Assembly (NCBI GenBank): GCA_016706225.1
Contig: JADJKB010000025.1
Span: forward strand, 372,001-436,000
DNA: 64,000 nt
DNA from: Myxococcales bacterium
GTDB lineage: Bacteria > Myxococcota_A > Polyangia > Polyangiales > Polyangiaceae
Direction: 5' to 3'
A program made the translations under genes and the position numbers. Positions 45,812 through 54,601 of this stretch are shown piece by piece (the first letter of the stretch is position 1; each line of letters starts with the position of its first letter). The notes under the pieces were generated by a model, which saw only the letters and a program-made list of their open reading frames with translations, was not told the origin of the DNA and made no database searches.

Positions 45812-48800
45812 GCTTCCTCGAGCGGCCGGTCGTGAAATTCGCGCTGTTCGTCGCGCTGGCGTCGTTCAGCGTCAACTGCACCGAGACCCCCGTGTCTCTG
45901 CCACTCCGCTCTCTGGAGCGCAGTGGTGAGGTGTCGTTCGTGTGCGCGGACCGCGAGGGTGTCGGTTACGACATCAACAGCTGTCCGGATTTCGACAGCG
46001 AGGTCAATCCGCGCCACCTGTTCGCCCTCGTGACCCAGACCCTGCGCGGTGAGGTCGCCGTGGTGGATCTCAGCGCCGGCAAGGTCGTCGATCTCGACAG
46101 TTCGACCCCGGGGTTCCGCTTCATTCCGGTCGGGAAGAACCCGATCGACATCGTGTCGACGCCGGGTGGCGTCGCGAGCTTCGTGGGTGTGGCCGACGTC
46201 GGCAAGGAAGGCATCTTCGCCATCCCGACCCGTTGCGCGCGCCCCCCCGCCCACGATCTCGTGGCGTGGCCGGCCTGTGCGCTGCCCTCGGCCCCAGGCG
46301 AGATGGCCATCGTCATCGACCCGCCTGCGCCGGACAACGACGGTGACTCGACGACTCCCGCGCCGGTACGCGCCAGCTGTGATGCAGCGCCCAGTGTCGA
46401 CGCGGCAACACCCGGCACTGCGCTCGCGGCGACGCGGGCCGACTGCGCCGCCGATCTGGCGCTGGAGAAGTCCCCTGCGGGACGCCGCAAGCTGCTGGTC
46501 ACGCTGCCCGAAGAGGGAGGCTTCGCCGTCATCGACGCGCAGGCGCTGCTCGACCGCGAGCCCGGGAGCTTCAAACCCTGCGACATCGAGCGCTTCATCA
46601 AGCTCGAGCCGAAGCTGGGTGACGATGTGGTGCAGAAAGCACCGAGCGATCTCCAGGCGCCGGGCTGTGTGCCGCCGGAAATAAACTACGGCCCCGTCCC
46701 GGACACCTTCATCACCCACCCTGGGGGCATCGAGGTCAGCGACGGGCGATTGTTCGTCGCCGATCGCGGCGCGCCGGTCGTGCACGTCGTCGACGTGTCC
46801 GACCCGTGTTCCCCACGCCAGGATCCACCGCTCCGGCCCGTCTCGTACGAAAACCCAAATCGGATCGTGACGACCAGCCAGGTTGCCGTGAGCCCGCCGA
46901 CGTCGAAGGGGCAGCTATTTGCCTACGCCATCGACGAGTTCGACGGCAGCGTGATGATCTTCGACGTCACTCCGGGCACGTCCAATCGCACTCCCATCGT
47001 GCGCCCGGGTTCACCCCGGTTGCCCTTCGAGCCGCCGGATCGCATTGCCTTCGGCGCACCGGCTCGAGACGTGGGCTTTGCGCTACGCGACGTGCCCATC
47101 GCCGATCCCGAGACCGGCATCGCGACCATCGGCACCTCGTGTGATCCCGATCCCACGCTGGCGGTCACGGCGCCGGCAGCCAAGTATCGCCCCAACTTCG
47201 ACTACACGCGCGGCGCGGCTCCGCGCAACCTGCGCGGGGTGTTCGGCTTCGTGATGCTGTCGAGCGGGCAGGTGGCCGTCGTCGACATCGAGGACTACGA
47301 CGCGCCCTGCCGCCGCCCGATCACGACCAACTCGTCGACCATCGAGAATTTCCGGGGCTGTCTGGGTGATGCCGAGGAGCCCCCGTTCTTCACGCTGGAC
47401 CAGACTGCCGAGGGCAAACGCACCGTGAGCGGGGAGCTGTCGTGCCGCGTGGTGGAACAACACCGCGCGCGCAGCGGACGCATGCTGGTCAACGCCGGCG
47501 ATCTCGGGGTCAACGCACCGTCGCTGCGCGGGCTGCCGCGGCTGGGCGCGCCCGAGGGCGGCAACCTGGCCACCGACCAGAGTGACGAGGGGCGCCTGCA
47601 TCCGAAGGTCCTGGCGGTCGAGTTCCCGAAGCCGACCGGTGGCGCGCAGCCCGTCGAGGTGCACGTAGGGACGTCGCTGTACAAGAGCGCCTCCTCCTCG
47701 GATGCGAACCCGCAGAACGCGCTGGTGCTCGATCCAAAATTGGCCGAGCGCCTGTCGGTCGGTCTGGTGCTGTCCGAACCTCGCGCCTTCGGCGGAGACG
47801 AAGAGCTGAAGCTCGTCTACGAGGGGTCCTTCGTGCCCGAGCGCAAGGCCGGCTTTCCTGCCTTCACGGGTAGCGGCAAGCCCGATGTGCTCAAGGACGC
47901 CGACGCCAACTTCTGCGGTCGTGGCGTGCAAGACATGACCTACGCGGAGTCCGTCGGGCAGAAGCTCGGCGTTCCGGCCTCGGAGCTCGGTGCCTTCGCG
48001 CGCCGCCACGCCGATCTCGTCCAGGTCACCCAGAGTGTGCCGAGTGAAGACTCGTCATACTGGAAGACGGGAGCTGGCGCCGCATGCGGCGGGGGAACCG
48101 GGAAGGTGGCCTACTTCACCTGCCGTGAGGCCTTTGGTCCGGTGGATGCGCCGACCGAGCTCAGAGATCTGCGCGTGGTGGAGGCTTACTTCGACCGGCT
48201 GGTGGTCGAGCCCAAGAATTTCACGGACGAAGCCGACCGAGATCGCGTCATCGAGCTGTTCAACTGCTGCCTCGGCGGTGGCTCGGCGCTGTCGTATCGA
48301 GTTCGCGCCGGCAACCAGTGGGTGCTGAGCGGTTCGGGCAGCGGGTTCCGTCACCACGTCGTTGCAGAGCAGGGGTCGCTACGCTGTGTCGAGGACTGCA
48401 ACCCGCGACGGAAGCCGCTCGACAGCCGGGTGTTCGAGGTCTCGGCCAGCGATTGCGCCGCGCCGAAGGAGGGGCCATCTGCCTGTCCCATCGGGCGGGC
48501 AACCAGCGCCGACGTCGCGTGTGTGCTCGATGCCAGTGCGCAGCTCGCGCCCGGCAAACCGGGGGAGGCCTGCATCTTCCAGAGCCTGACCCATCGTTTT
48601 GCGGTTTACCGTGGCAATGAGCCCAGCAAACGAGACATGCAGTTCTCGTGGACCGTGACCGGGGGGTTCACGCCGCTGGTGGCGAACCTCGCGGCCCAGA
48701 GCCGTGCCGTCTCGCCGCAGTCGATGGTGTTCGTGCCGCAAATCGGCCAATTTGCCGTCACCGACGGGGCCTCGGAGGGGCTCGTGCTCGTCAGCCTCGA

Positions 48801-48831
48801 CTCCGTCAGCGTTTCGAGGCTCTTCTTCTGA
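45808..48831 (+). CDS. Large secreted lipoprotein with beta-propeller-like repeats
   Basis: 1007 residues. The signal ends in a less typical lipobox (SFSVNC). The mature protein carries repeated strand motifs of the PQQ/YVTN kind (QTLRGEVAVVDLSAG, GGIEVSDGRLFVADRGAPVVHVVDVSD) and a C-terminal region with several Cys. ATGA overlap with the previous gene; its stop is one base from the mutS start, so mutS may be transcribed with it. Confidence 0.78.
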   Translation: MSFLERPVVKFALFVALASFSVNCTETPVSLPLRSLERSGEVSFVCADREGVGYDINSCPDFDSEVNPRHLFALVTQTLRGEVAVVDLSAGKVVDLDSSTPGFRFIPVGKNPIDIVSTPGGVASFVGVADVGKEGIFAIPTRCARPPAHDLVAWPACALPSAPGEMAIVIDPPAPDNDGDSTTPAPVRASCDAAPSVDAATPGTALAATRADCAADLALEKSPAGRRKLLVTLPEEGGFAVIDAQALLDREPGSFKPCDIERFIKLEPKLGDDVVQKAPSDLQAPGCVPPEINYGPVPDTFITHPGGIEVSDGRLFVADRGAPVVHVVDVSDPCSPRQDPPLRPVSYENPNRIVTTSQVAVSPPTSKGQLFAYAIDEFDGSVMIFDVTPGTSNRTPIVRPGSPRLPFEPPDRIAFGAPARDVGFALRDVPIADPETGIATIGTSCDPDPTLAVTAPAAKYRPNFDYTRGAAPRNLRGVFGFVMLSSGQVAVVDIEDYDAPCRRPITTNSSTIENFRGCLGDAEEPPFFTLDQTAEGKRTVSGELSCRVVEQHRARSGRMLVNAGDLGVNAPSLRGLPRLGAPEGGNLATDQSDEGRLHPKVLAVEFPKPTGGAQPVEVHVGTSLYKSASSSDANPQNALVLDPKLAERLSVGLVLSEPRAFGGDEELKLVYEGSFVPERKAGFPAFTGSGKPDVLKDADANFCGRGVQDMTYAESVGQKLGVPASELGAFARRHADLVQVTQSVPSEDSSYWKTGAGAACGGGTGKVAYFTCREAFGPVDAPTELRDLRVVEAYFDRLVVEPKNFTDEADRDRVIELFNCCLGGGSALSYRVRAGNQWVLSGSGSGFRHHVVAEQGSLRCVEDCNPRRKPLDSRVFEVSASDCAAPKEGPSACPIGRATSADVACVLDASAQLAPGKPGEACIFQSLTHRFAVYRGNEPSKRDMQFSWTVTGGFTPLVANLAAQSRAVSPQSMVFVPQIGQFAVTDGASEGLVLVSLDSVSVSRLFF

Positions 48832-48832
48832 C

Positions 48833-51415
48833 ATGGCCGGGCCGAACACGCCCGTGATGCAGCAACACGCCGCGGCGAAGCGGGTCCAGCCCGACGCCAT
48901 CGTGTTCTTTCGACTGGGCGACTTCTACGAAATGTTCGGCGACGATGCCGTCGTCTGCTCACGTGCGCTCGATCTCACGCTGACCAGTCGCAACAAAGGC
49001 AAACCCGACGAGGTGCCGATGGCCGGCGTGCCCCATCACGCGGCGCATCAGTACATCGCGCGGCTGCTCGCGCTCGGTCACAAGGTGGCCATCTGCGAGC
49101 AGATGGCGGACCCGTCCAAGGTCAAGGGCATCGTCCCGCGAGAGGTAGTGCGGGTCATCACGCCGGGACTGGTGACCGATCGCGAGCAGCTGGATGCGCG
49201 TTCGAACAACTGGCTCGCTGCCCTGGAGTGCAGCGGCGAACGGGTCGGTATTGCGCTGTTCGATCTGTCGACGGGAGAGCTCGCCGTCGCCGAGGTCGAG
49301 GATCTCGCCGCGCTGCTCGCGGAGCTCGGTCGGGCCGGGCCGCGCGAGGTGCTGGTCGGAGCCGCCGACGCCGGCCTGGCGGAGTCCGCGAGCGCGGCGC
49401 TGCGCCAGACGTTGCCGGTCGCAAGTGTGCAGAGTGATCCGCCGCTCGACGACGCAAGCGTCGACCTTGGGGTGTTTGCCCCGGACGCACGCTCCCTCGG
49501 GCCCCTGGCACTGGCCGCGGCCGCGCGGGCGTTGCGCTTTGCGCGGGCGTGTACTCCAGGCAAGGAGCTGCCGCTGCGCCGGGTCGCCCGCTGGGATCCT
49601 CAGGCACACCTGGTCATCGACGCGGTTGCGCAGCGCCACCTCGAGCTCACCGAGTCCGCCTCGGGGCTGCGTCAGGCGACCCTGCTCGGGGTGATCGACG
49701 TCACCGAGTCCGCCGCGGGTGCGCGCTTGCTCCGACGGCGGTTGCTGGCGCCGCTGGTCGACGTCGGGCGGATCCGCAGGCGCCACGATCAGGTCGAGCT
49801 CTTCGTCGTTCACCCCCGACTGCGCGCCGACGTGCGCGCTGCACTCTCCGACGTGACGGACCTCGAACGCATCGTCTCCCGCGCTTCGCTGGGGGAGGCC
49901 AACCCGCGGGAGCTCGGCTCGCTGCGCGACGGGCTCGCTGCGGCGGCGCGGGTGTTCTCGGTGCTCGGCTCGGTCGAGGACCGCGAGAGCCGCGAGACCT
50001 TGGGCCTCGTCGGGCCTAGGGACCTGTGCAGCGACCTCGCCGCGGAGCTGATGCGGGCTTTGGTCGAACGGCCGCCTGCCCAAGCAAAAGAAGGCGCCAT
50101 CTTCGCGGACGCCTACGACGCCGAGCTGGACGAGCTGGACGCCCTGCAGAAGACCGGCGCCGAGCGCATGGCGGAGCTCGAGACTCAGCTCCGAGACAGC
50201 ACCGGGATCAACACCCTGAAGCTGCGCTTCACTCGCGTCTTTGGCTGGTACATCGAGGTCACGCGCTCTCAGGCCGGCAAGACGCCCACGAACTGGCGGC
50301 GCAAACAGACGGTGCGCTCGGGTGAGCGCTACACCACACCCGAGCTCGACGATCTCGCGGACAAGATCACCAACGCCGAGGAGCGCTATCGCGAGCGCGA
50401 GCTCGACCTCTTGCGAGAGCTGGTGCGAGCGGTGGCTCAGGCCGGCAACCGCATCAGCGAGCTGTCGGGGCGGCTGGCGCGCTGGGACGTGGCGAGCGCC
50501 ATGGCCGAGGTCGCACATCGCTACGACTACTCACGCCCGGTGGTGGATGACTCCGATCGGCTCGAGCTGGGGGAGAGTCGACATCCGGTGGTGGAGCGCC
50601 TGGCCGCGAAGGGGCGCTTCGTTCCCAACGACGTGCAGCTCGCCCTCGATGCGGAGCGGCTCTGGCTCATCACCGGCCCGAACATGGCGGGCAAGAGCAC
50701 CCTGCTCCGGCAGACGGCGTTGTGTGTGATCTTGGCGCAGCTCGGGGGGTTTGTGCCCGCGGCGAGCGCTCGGATCGGGGTCGTCGATCGTGTGCTCTCG
50801 CGTGTCGGAGCCAGCGACGATGTCGCCCGCGGCGAGAGCACGTTCATGGTGGAGATGCGCGAGACCGCCGAAATCCTGCGGCGAGCGACCCGACGCTCGC
50901 TCTTGATCTTGGACGAGATCGGACGGGGCACGAGCACCTACGACGGTCTGGCGATCGCCTGGGCCGTCGCTGAGCACATCGACGAAGCGGTCCAGTGTCG
51001 TGCGCTTTTTGCCACGCACTATCACGAGCTGACCGAGCTCGGGAACGGCAGCGAGCACGTGGCCAATCACTGCGTCAGCGCCCGAGAGGTCGGGCAAGAC
51101 GTGGTGTTCCTGCATCGGTTGGTGCCCGGCGCCGCGAGCCGCTCTTACGGGATCGCGGTGGCTCGTCTGGCAGGTCTGCCCGAGGCGGTGCTTGCGCGGG
51201 CGAAGGCAATCCTGGTGGGACTCGAGGGCTCCGGTGGCAGTGTCGTGCACAAGCCGCGGCGCGCCGATGCGCAGCTCGGGCTCTTCGAGCGGCCCGAGCC
51301 CGAGGATCCCGGCGCGCGCGAGGTCCTGGACACGTTGCGCGCGCTCGACGTGGATCGGATGACGCCGCTGGAAGCGCTCGGGCTGCTCTCGCGCCTGAAG
51401 AACCGCCTCACTTGA
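48833..51415 (+). CDS. mutS: DNA mismatch repair protein MutS
   Basis: 860 residues from ATG 48833. The mismatch-recognition motif FYEMFGDDA, connector, lever and clamp domains follow the usual order, and the ABC-type ATPase carries Walker A TGPNMAGKST (about residues 614-623), the Walker B DEIGRGTSTYDG motif and LFATHYHELTEL. MutS recognises base mismatches and loops. It begins one base after the lipoprotein gene, an unusual context that may place it under the same promoter. Confidence 0.97.
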   Translation: MAGPNTPVMQQHAAAKRVQPDAIVFFRLGDFYEMFGDDAVVCSRALDLTLTSRNKGKPDEVPMAGVPHHAAHQYIARLLALGHKVAICEQMADPSKVKGIVPREVVRVITPGLVTDREQLDARSNNWLAALECSGERVGIALFDLSTGELAVAEVEDLAALLAELGRAGPREVLVGAADAGLAESASAALRQTLPVASVQSDPPLDDASVDLGVFAPDARSLGPLALAAAARALRFARACTPGKELPLRRVARWDPQAHLVIDAVAQRHLELTESASGLRQATLLGVIDVTESAAGARLLRRRLLAPLVDVGRIRRRHDQVELFVVHPRLRADVRAALSDVTDLERIVSRASLGEANPRELGSLRDGLAAAARVFSVLGSVEDRESRETLGLVGPRDLCSDLAAELMRALVERPPAQAKEGAIFADAYDAELDELDALQKTGAERMAELETQLRDSTGINTLKLRFTRVFGWYIEVTRSQAGKTPTNWRRKQTVRSGERYTTPELDDLADKITNAEERYRERELDLLRELVRAVAQAGNRISELSGRLARWDVASAMAEVAHRYDYSRPVVDDSDRLELGESRHPVVERLAAKGRFVPNDVQLALDAERLWLITGPNMAGKSTLLRQTALCVILAQLGGFVPAASARIGVVDRVLSRVGASDDVARGESTFMVEMRETAEILRRATRRSLLILDEIGRGTSTYDGLAIAWAVAEHIDEAVQCRALFATHYHELTELGNGSEHVANHCVSAREVGQDVVFLHRLVPGAASRSYGIAVARLAGLPEAVLARAKAILVGLEGSGGSVVHKPRRADAQLGLFERPEPEDPGAREVLDTLRALDVDRMTPLEALGLLSRLKNRLT

Positions 51416-51726
51416 GCGGGCGCCGCGGCGGCGCTGGCAGCACGGCAGGCCCGAGCAGCTCGCGTGACGACGCGCCCGAGAGCGTCGCGATAGGTCCTGC
51501 TGGCAACGTGCACGTGGTCGGGACGCGCGGTCTCGGGGCCAGGGGCAAACCGAGGCACGTCGACACCTCGTCGGAGCGGTCGATCCAACCTGAGCCCGCC
51601 CGAGAGGTCGCGGCGACAGCGGACAACGAGCGCGAACCGCGAGCGCGGGTCCGTCACCGCCATCCCGCTGCTCCCGGTCACGAACGCCTCGTGTCCGAGC
51701 GCCGTTTGCCAGGGCGCCGCGAGCGG
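51408..51726 (-). pseudogene. Probable small gene with a 1-base frameshift
   Basis: Two minus-strand frames look coding and join across an extra C near 51580. The upstream frame, open from 51726, gives HEAFVTGSSGMAVTDPRSRF and continues to GGLRLDR. The downstream frame gives SDEVSTCLGLPLAPRP and SSRELLGPAVLPAPP, to a stop at 51408. Both have strong third-position GC. The only usable start is GTG at 51681, with a stop codon just upstream at 51727-51729. Reads as a small secreted-type domain fragment, unrecognised. It runs tail-to-tail with mutS, overlapping by eight bases. Confidence 0.4.
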
Positions 51727-51739
51727 CTACGGTGGGTCG

Positions 51740-52576
51740 ATGGCATCGGGGATCCACGGGGACGGGCTGGGGCAAGTGCGCGCGCTGCTGTGCTGCCCGA
51801 GCTGCCGGCACGCACTCGAGCCTCGCGCGTGCGCGCTCGCCTGCACCGAATGCAAGCAGCGTTTCCCCATGGACGACGTCGCCACCGAGCTCGTGCATGG
51901 ACCCTTGGGTCGACCATCGCTCGGTTCGCGCGCGATGCAGTCTCGCCTGCTCGCTCGCATCTACGACACGCTCTGGCGCCCCGCCAGTTTCGGATGGTCC
52001 ACGGGGTTCACGATGCCGTCGCCAGCCATCGAGGCCGAGTGGGTCGTGCGCGACATCGGGGACGCCCCCGGCCCCTGGCTGGACCTGTCGTGCGGGCCGG
52101 GCGGTCTCTCGCGCAAGCTCGCGGAGCTCGCGCCGAAGCGCGAGCTCGTGGCGCTCGATCTCTCTCGCGCGATGCTTGCCCGAGCCCGCGTCGCCAATCC
52201 CGGCGCGGTTCGCATCCGCGCGAACGCCGAGCGGCTCCCGTTCGTCGACCAAGCGTTCGGCGCGGTCATCAGCCTCGCTGCGCTCGACCTGTACTCCGAG
52301 CCTGCTACCGTCGTGGCGGAGGCCGCGCGGGTCCTCATGCCAAACGGACGCCTCGTCGTGTCGGGTTTCCTCTCGCCCGACACACTCTTCGGGTCGAGAG
52401 CCCTGCGGAGCAAGCTCACCGAGACCTCGGGCGTTCATCCGCTCTCCGAGTCGAGGCTCTGCGCCATGGTCGAAAGCGCCGGCCTCGTTCGTCGTGCAAT
52501 TCGACGCTTCGGTCGCTACGTCTGCCTATCGGCACACAAGCCGACCCCCGCTAGCGATCGAGGGGAGACCCATTGA
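51740..52576 (+). CDS. SAM-dependent methyltransferase with N-terminal zinc-ribbon-like segment
   Basis: 278 residues from ATG 51740. The first 45 residues carry four Cys in a CCPSC...CTEC arrangement like Trm112/RlmA-type zinc ribbons. Then a class I methyltransferase: motif I LDLSCGPGGLS, motif II VALDLS, and ANAERLPF, VVSGFLSP. It heads a row of five closely spaced or overlapping genes (reductase, dehydrogenase, PTPS-like, glycosyltransferase), which suggests that it methylates an intermediate of that pathway. Target unknown. Confidence 0.82.
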   Translation: MASGIHGDGLGQVRALLCCPSCRHALEPRACALACTECKQRFPMDDVATELVHGPLGRPSLGSRAMQSRLLARIYDTLWRPASFGWSTGFTMPSPAIEAEWVVRDIGDAPGPWLDLSCGPGGLSRKLAELAPKRELVALDLSRAMLARARVANPGAVRIRANAERLPFVDQAFGAVISLAALDLYSEPATVVAEAARVLMPNGRLVVSGFLSPDTLFGSRALRSKLTETSGVHPLSESRLCAMVESAGLVRRAIRRFGRYVCLSAHKPTPASDRGETH

Positions 52577-53217
52577 AGCGCCCGCGCGTGGCCATGCACG
52601 TTGCCCAGTCGCTGGACGGGAAGATCTCCCTGCCGGGCGACCGTGTGCTCCTGAGCTCACCGGAGGGGCTCGCGGTCGCACACCGGGCGCGCGCCGCCAA
52701 CCAGGCGGTGTTGATCGGGAGTGTGACGGCGCGCCTGGACGATCCGCGACTGACCGTGCGGGAGTGCGACGGTCCGCAACCGCGACGCGTCGTGTTGGCC
52801 AGCTCGCTCGACGTACGACCATCACTCCGCCTCTTTCAGTCCGGCCCCGGCGTGCTCATCATCGGAGCCGAAGAGCGCGCCTCCCCGCAAGCCGTCCGAG
52901 ACCTGGAAGGGACCGGCGCGGCGGTCCGGCTGGTGCCTGCGTCGAAGGAGGGGTTGGTGTCGTTGTGCGAAGCGCTGGCAGCCATCGTCGCATGGGGAGT
53001 CGAGCGCCTGCTCGTGGAGGGCGGAGCCCGAGTGCTCACGGCCTTCCTGCGCGAGCGCCTGATCGACGAAGCGACCCTGGAAATCACCCCGCGTTGGCTC
53101 GGTGCCGCAGGGTTGAGCGCGATCGGAGATCTCGGGCACGGCGACATCCGGTTGTTGGACCCCCAGGTGCAGCGCGCCGGCGAGAGCGTCATCGTCAGGG
53201 GGCGCCTTGCGTATTGA
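52573..53217 (+). CDS. RibD C-terminal domain-like reductase
   Basis: 214 residues. TTG start overlapping the methyltransferase stop (TTGA). The dihydrofolate-reductase-like fold of the RibD C-terminal domain is clear: MHVAQSLDGKISLPGDR, a GSVTARLDDPRLTVR motif and LLVEGGARVLTAFL. Relatives reduce ribosylamino-pyrimidines in riboflavin synthesis or pteridine-like substrates. No deaminase domain is attached, so it is not bifunctional RibD. Co-located with a PTPS-like gene, it may reduce a pterin. Confidence 0.86.
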   Translation: MKRPRVAMHVAQSLDGKISLPGDRVLLSSPEGLAVAHRARAANQAVLIGSVTARLDDPRLTVRECDGPQPRRVVLASSLDVRPSLRLFQSGPGVLIIGAEERASPQAVRDLEGTGAAVRLVPASKEGLVSLCEALAAIVAWGVERLLVEGGARVLTAFLRERLIDEATLEITPRWLGAAGLSAIGDLGHGDIRLLDPQVQRAGESVIVRGRLAY

Positions 53218-54184
53218 TGCGCCAGCACGCGAGCTTTGGTTCGAAGCTCCGCGACACGTCGCACTGAGACGCTCCGAGCTACCCACGCCTCCTCCCGGGT
53301 CGGTCCTCGTTCGGGCGTTGGCATCGGGCGTCAGCCGCGGCACCGAGCTCTTGCTGTATCGCGGGCAAGCGCCGCTACCGTTCGAGCCGACGTTGGACGC
53401 GCCCGGCACTCCGCTCTATCCGCGTCGCTACGGTTACGCGTGGGTCGGAGAGATCGTGGCAGGCGACGCCGCATTACCGAGCGGCGCGCGGGTCTTCTGC
53501 CTGGCGCCGCATGGCGACCTGCACTGTATCCAAGCCACGAGCGCTCGCCGCATCCCAGACTCAATCCCGGCGCCGCGCGCCACGCTCGCTGCCAGCCTCG
53601 AGACTGCACTCACCTGTGTCTGGGACTCGGAGGCGTCGCTCGGCGACGAAGTCGTCGTGCTCGGTGCTGGGCTGATCGGCCTCCTGACCACCTGGCTCCT
53701 GGTGCGCGCCGGCGCGCGCGTGCACGTGGTCGAGCCCGTCGAACGACGCCGAGCCTTGGCACTCACGCTGGGTGCGGCGAGCGTTTGCCACCCGGCCGAC
53801 GACAACCCCGCGGGACGCGCCGACGTCGTGCTGGAAGCGTCGGGGGATCCGGCGTGTTTGGCCGCGGCCATCAGCCACGCTGCCCGCGAGGCGACCATCA
53901 TCGTCGCGTCGTTCTACGGCACCCGTTCGGCGCCGCTCGCGCTGGGCAATGATTTCCACCGGCGCCGACTGAAGCTGAAGTCGAGTCAGGTGTCCCACAT
54001 CCCTCCGGCCCGAGCGCCTCGCTGGTCGCTCGAGCGCCGCTTCGAGCTGGTCTGTGAACTGCTCGCCGACGACCGCCTCGACACTCTCGTCGACGCCCCG
54101 GTCCCGTTCGAAGAAGCTCCAGCGGTCTACGCGCAGCTCGACCGCAATCCCGAACTCGGGTTGCACACGGTCTTCACCTATTGA
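53207..54184 (+). CDS. MDR-superfamily dehydrogenase (BchC-like, lacking zinc cysteines)
   Basis: 325 residues, TTG start overlapping the reductase by 11 bases. Rossmann motif VVLGAGLIGLL (about 150-160) and a GroES-like N-terminal domain. The usual catalytic zinc Cys is replaced: the motif reads ASGVSRGTELLLYRG, the form seen in BchC-type and related zinc-independent members, and no structural zinc four-Cys loop is present. Likely oxidises or reduces a hydroxyl group on a pathway intermediate. Ends four bases into the next possible start. Confidence 0.82.
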   Translation: MRIDAPARELWFEAPRHVALRRSELPTPPPGSVLVRALASGVSRGTELLLYRGQAPLPFEPTLDAPGTPLYPRRYGYAWVGEIVAGDAALPSGARVFCLAPHGDLHCIQATSARRIPDSIPAPRATLAASLETALTCVWDSEASLGDEVVVLGAGLIGLLTTWLLVRAGARVHVVEPVERRRALALTLGAASVCHPADDNPAGRADVVLEASGDPACLAAAISHAAREATIIVASFYGTRSAPLALGNDFHRRRLKLKSSQVSHIPPARAPRWSLERRFELVCELLADDRLDTLVDAPVPFEEAPAVYAQLDRNPELGLHTVFTY

Positions 54185-54201
54185 TCAACGAGGCAGTAGC
54201 C

Positions 54202-54600
54202 ATGTTCGCGCTCGGAGTCTCCGACCACCTGATGATTGCTCACAGTCTGCCGGATGCGTTCTTCGGCCGCGCGCAGCGACTGCACGGCGCGACCTACGCC
54301 ATCGAGCTCGAAGTCAGAGTCGCATCCCTCGGCCCGCACCAAGTGGTGATGGACATCGGCGAGCTACGGGCCATCTTGCGCCGAGTGATCGAGGCGCTCG
54401 AGTATCGCAATCTCGACGAACACCCCGCGTTCGCCGGTCAGTTGTCCACGACCGAGCAGGTCGCCCGTTACCTTGCCGGACGCGTGGCGGAGGAGCTCGC
54501 TACACTCGAGCCCGATAAATCCCCATCGACTGGCGCGACGCTGAGGGTTCTGGCACGCGAGTCGCCAGTCGCTTACGCCAGCTTCGAGCGTCCGGTGTGA
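54202..54600 (+). CDS. 6-pyruvoyl-tetrahydropterin synthase/QueD-like protein with altered active site
   Basis: 132 residues from ATG 54202, preferred because GAGG lies eight bases upstream; a TTG at 54181 overlapping the previous stop would add seven residues. The family motif reads MIAHSLPDAFFG and RAQRLHGATY. Compared with QueD/PTPS, the catalytic Cys before LHGH is Ala, and the second His of HGH is Ala, so the zinc site and chemistry must differ. Such variants recur beside MDR dehydrogenases in other bacteria. It may bind a pterin or do an altered reaction. Confidence 0.8.
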   Translation: MFALGVSDHLMIAHSLPDAFFGRAQRLHGATYAIELEVRVASLGPHQVVMDIGELRAILRRVIEALEYRNLDEHPAFAGQLSTTEQVARYLAGRVAEELATLEPDKSPSTGATLRVLARESPVAYASFERPV

Positions 54601-54601
54601 G

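Noticed and set aside
48959..52438. Long minus-strand open frames (about 500-630 residues) antisense to mutS and the methyltransferase.
   Set aside because: Arg/Gln-rich composition with no domain, fully explained by antisense of a GC-rich conserved gene.
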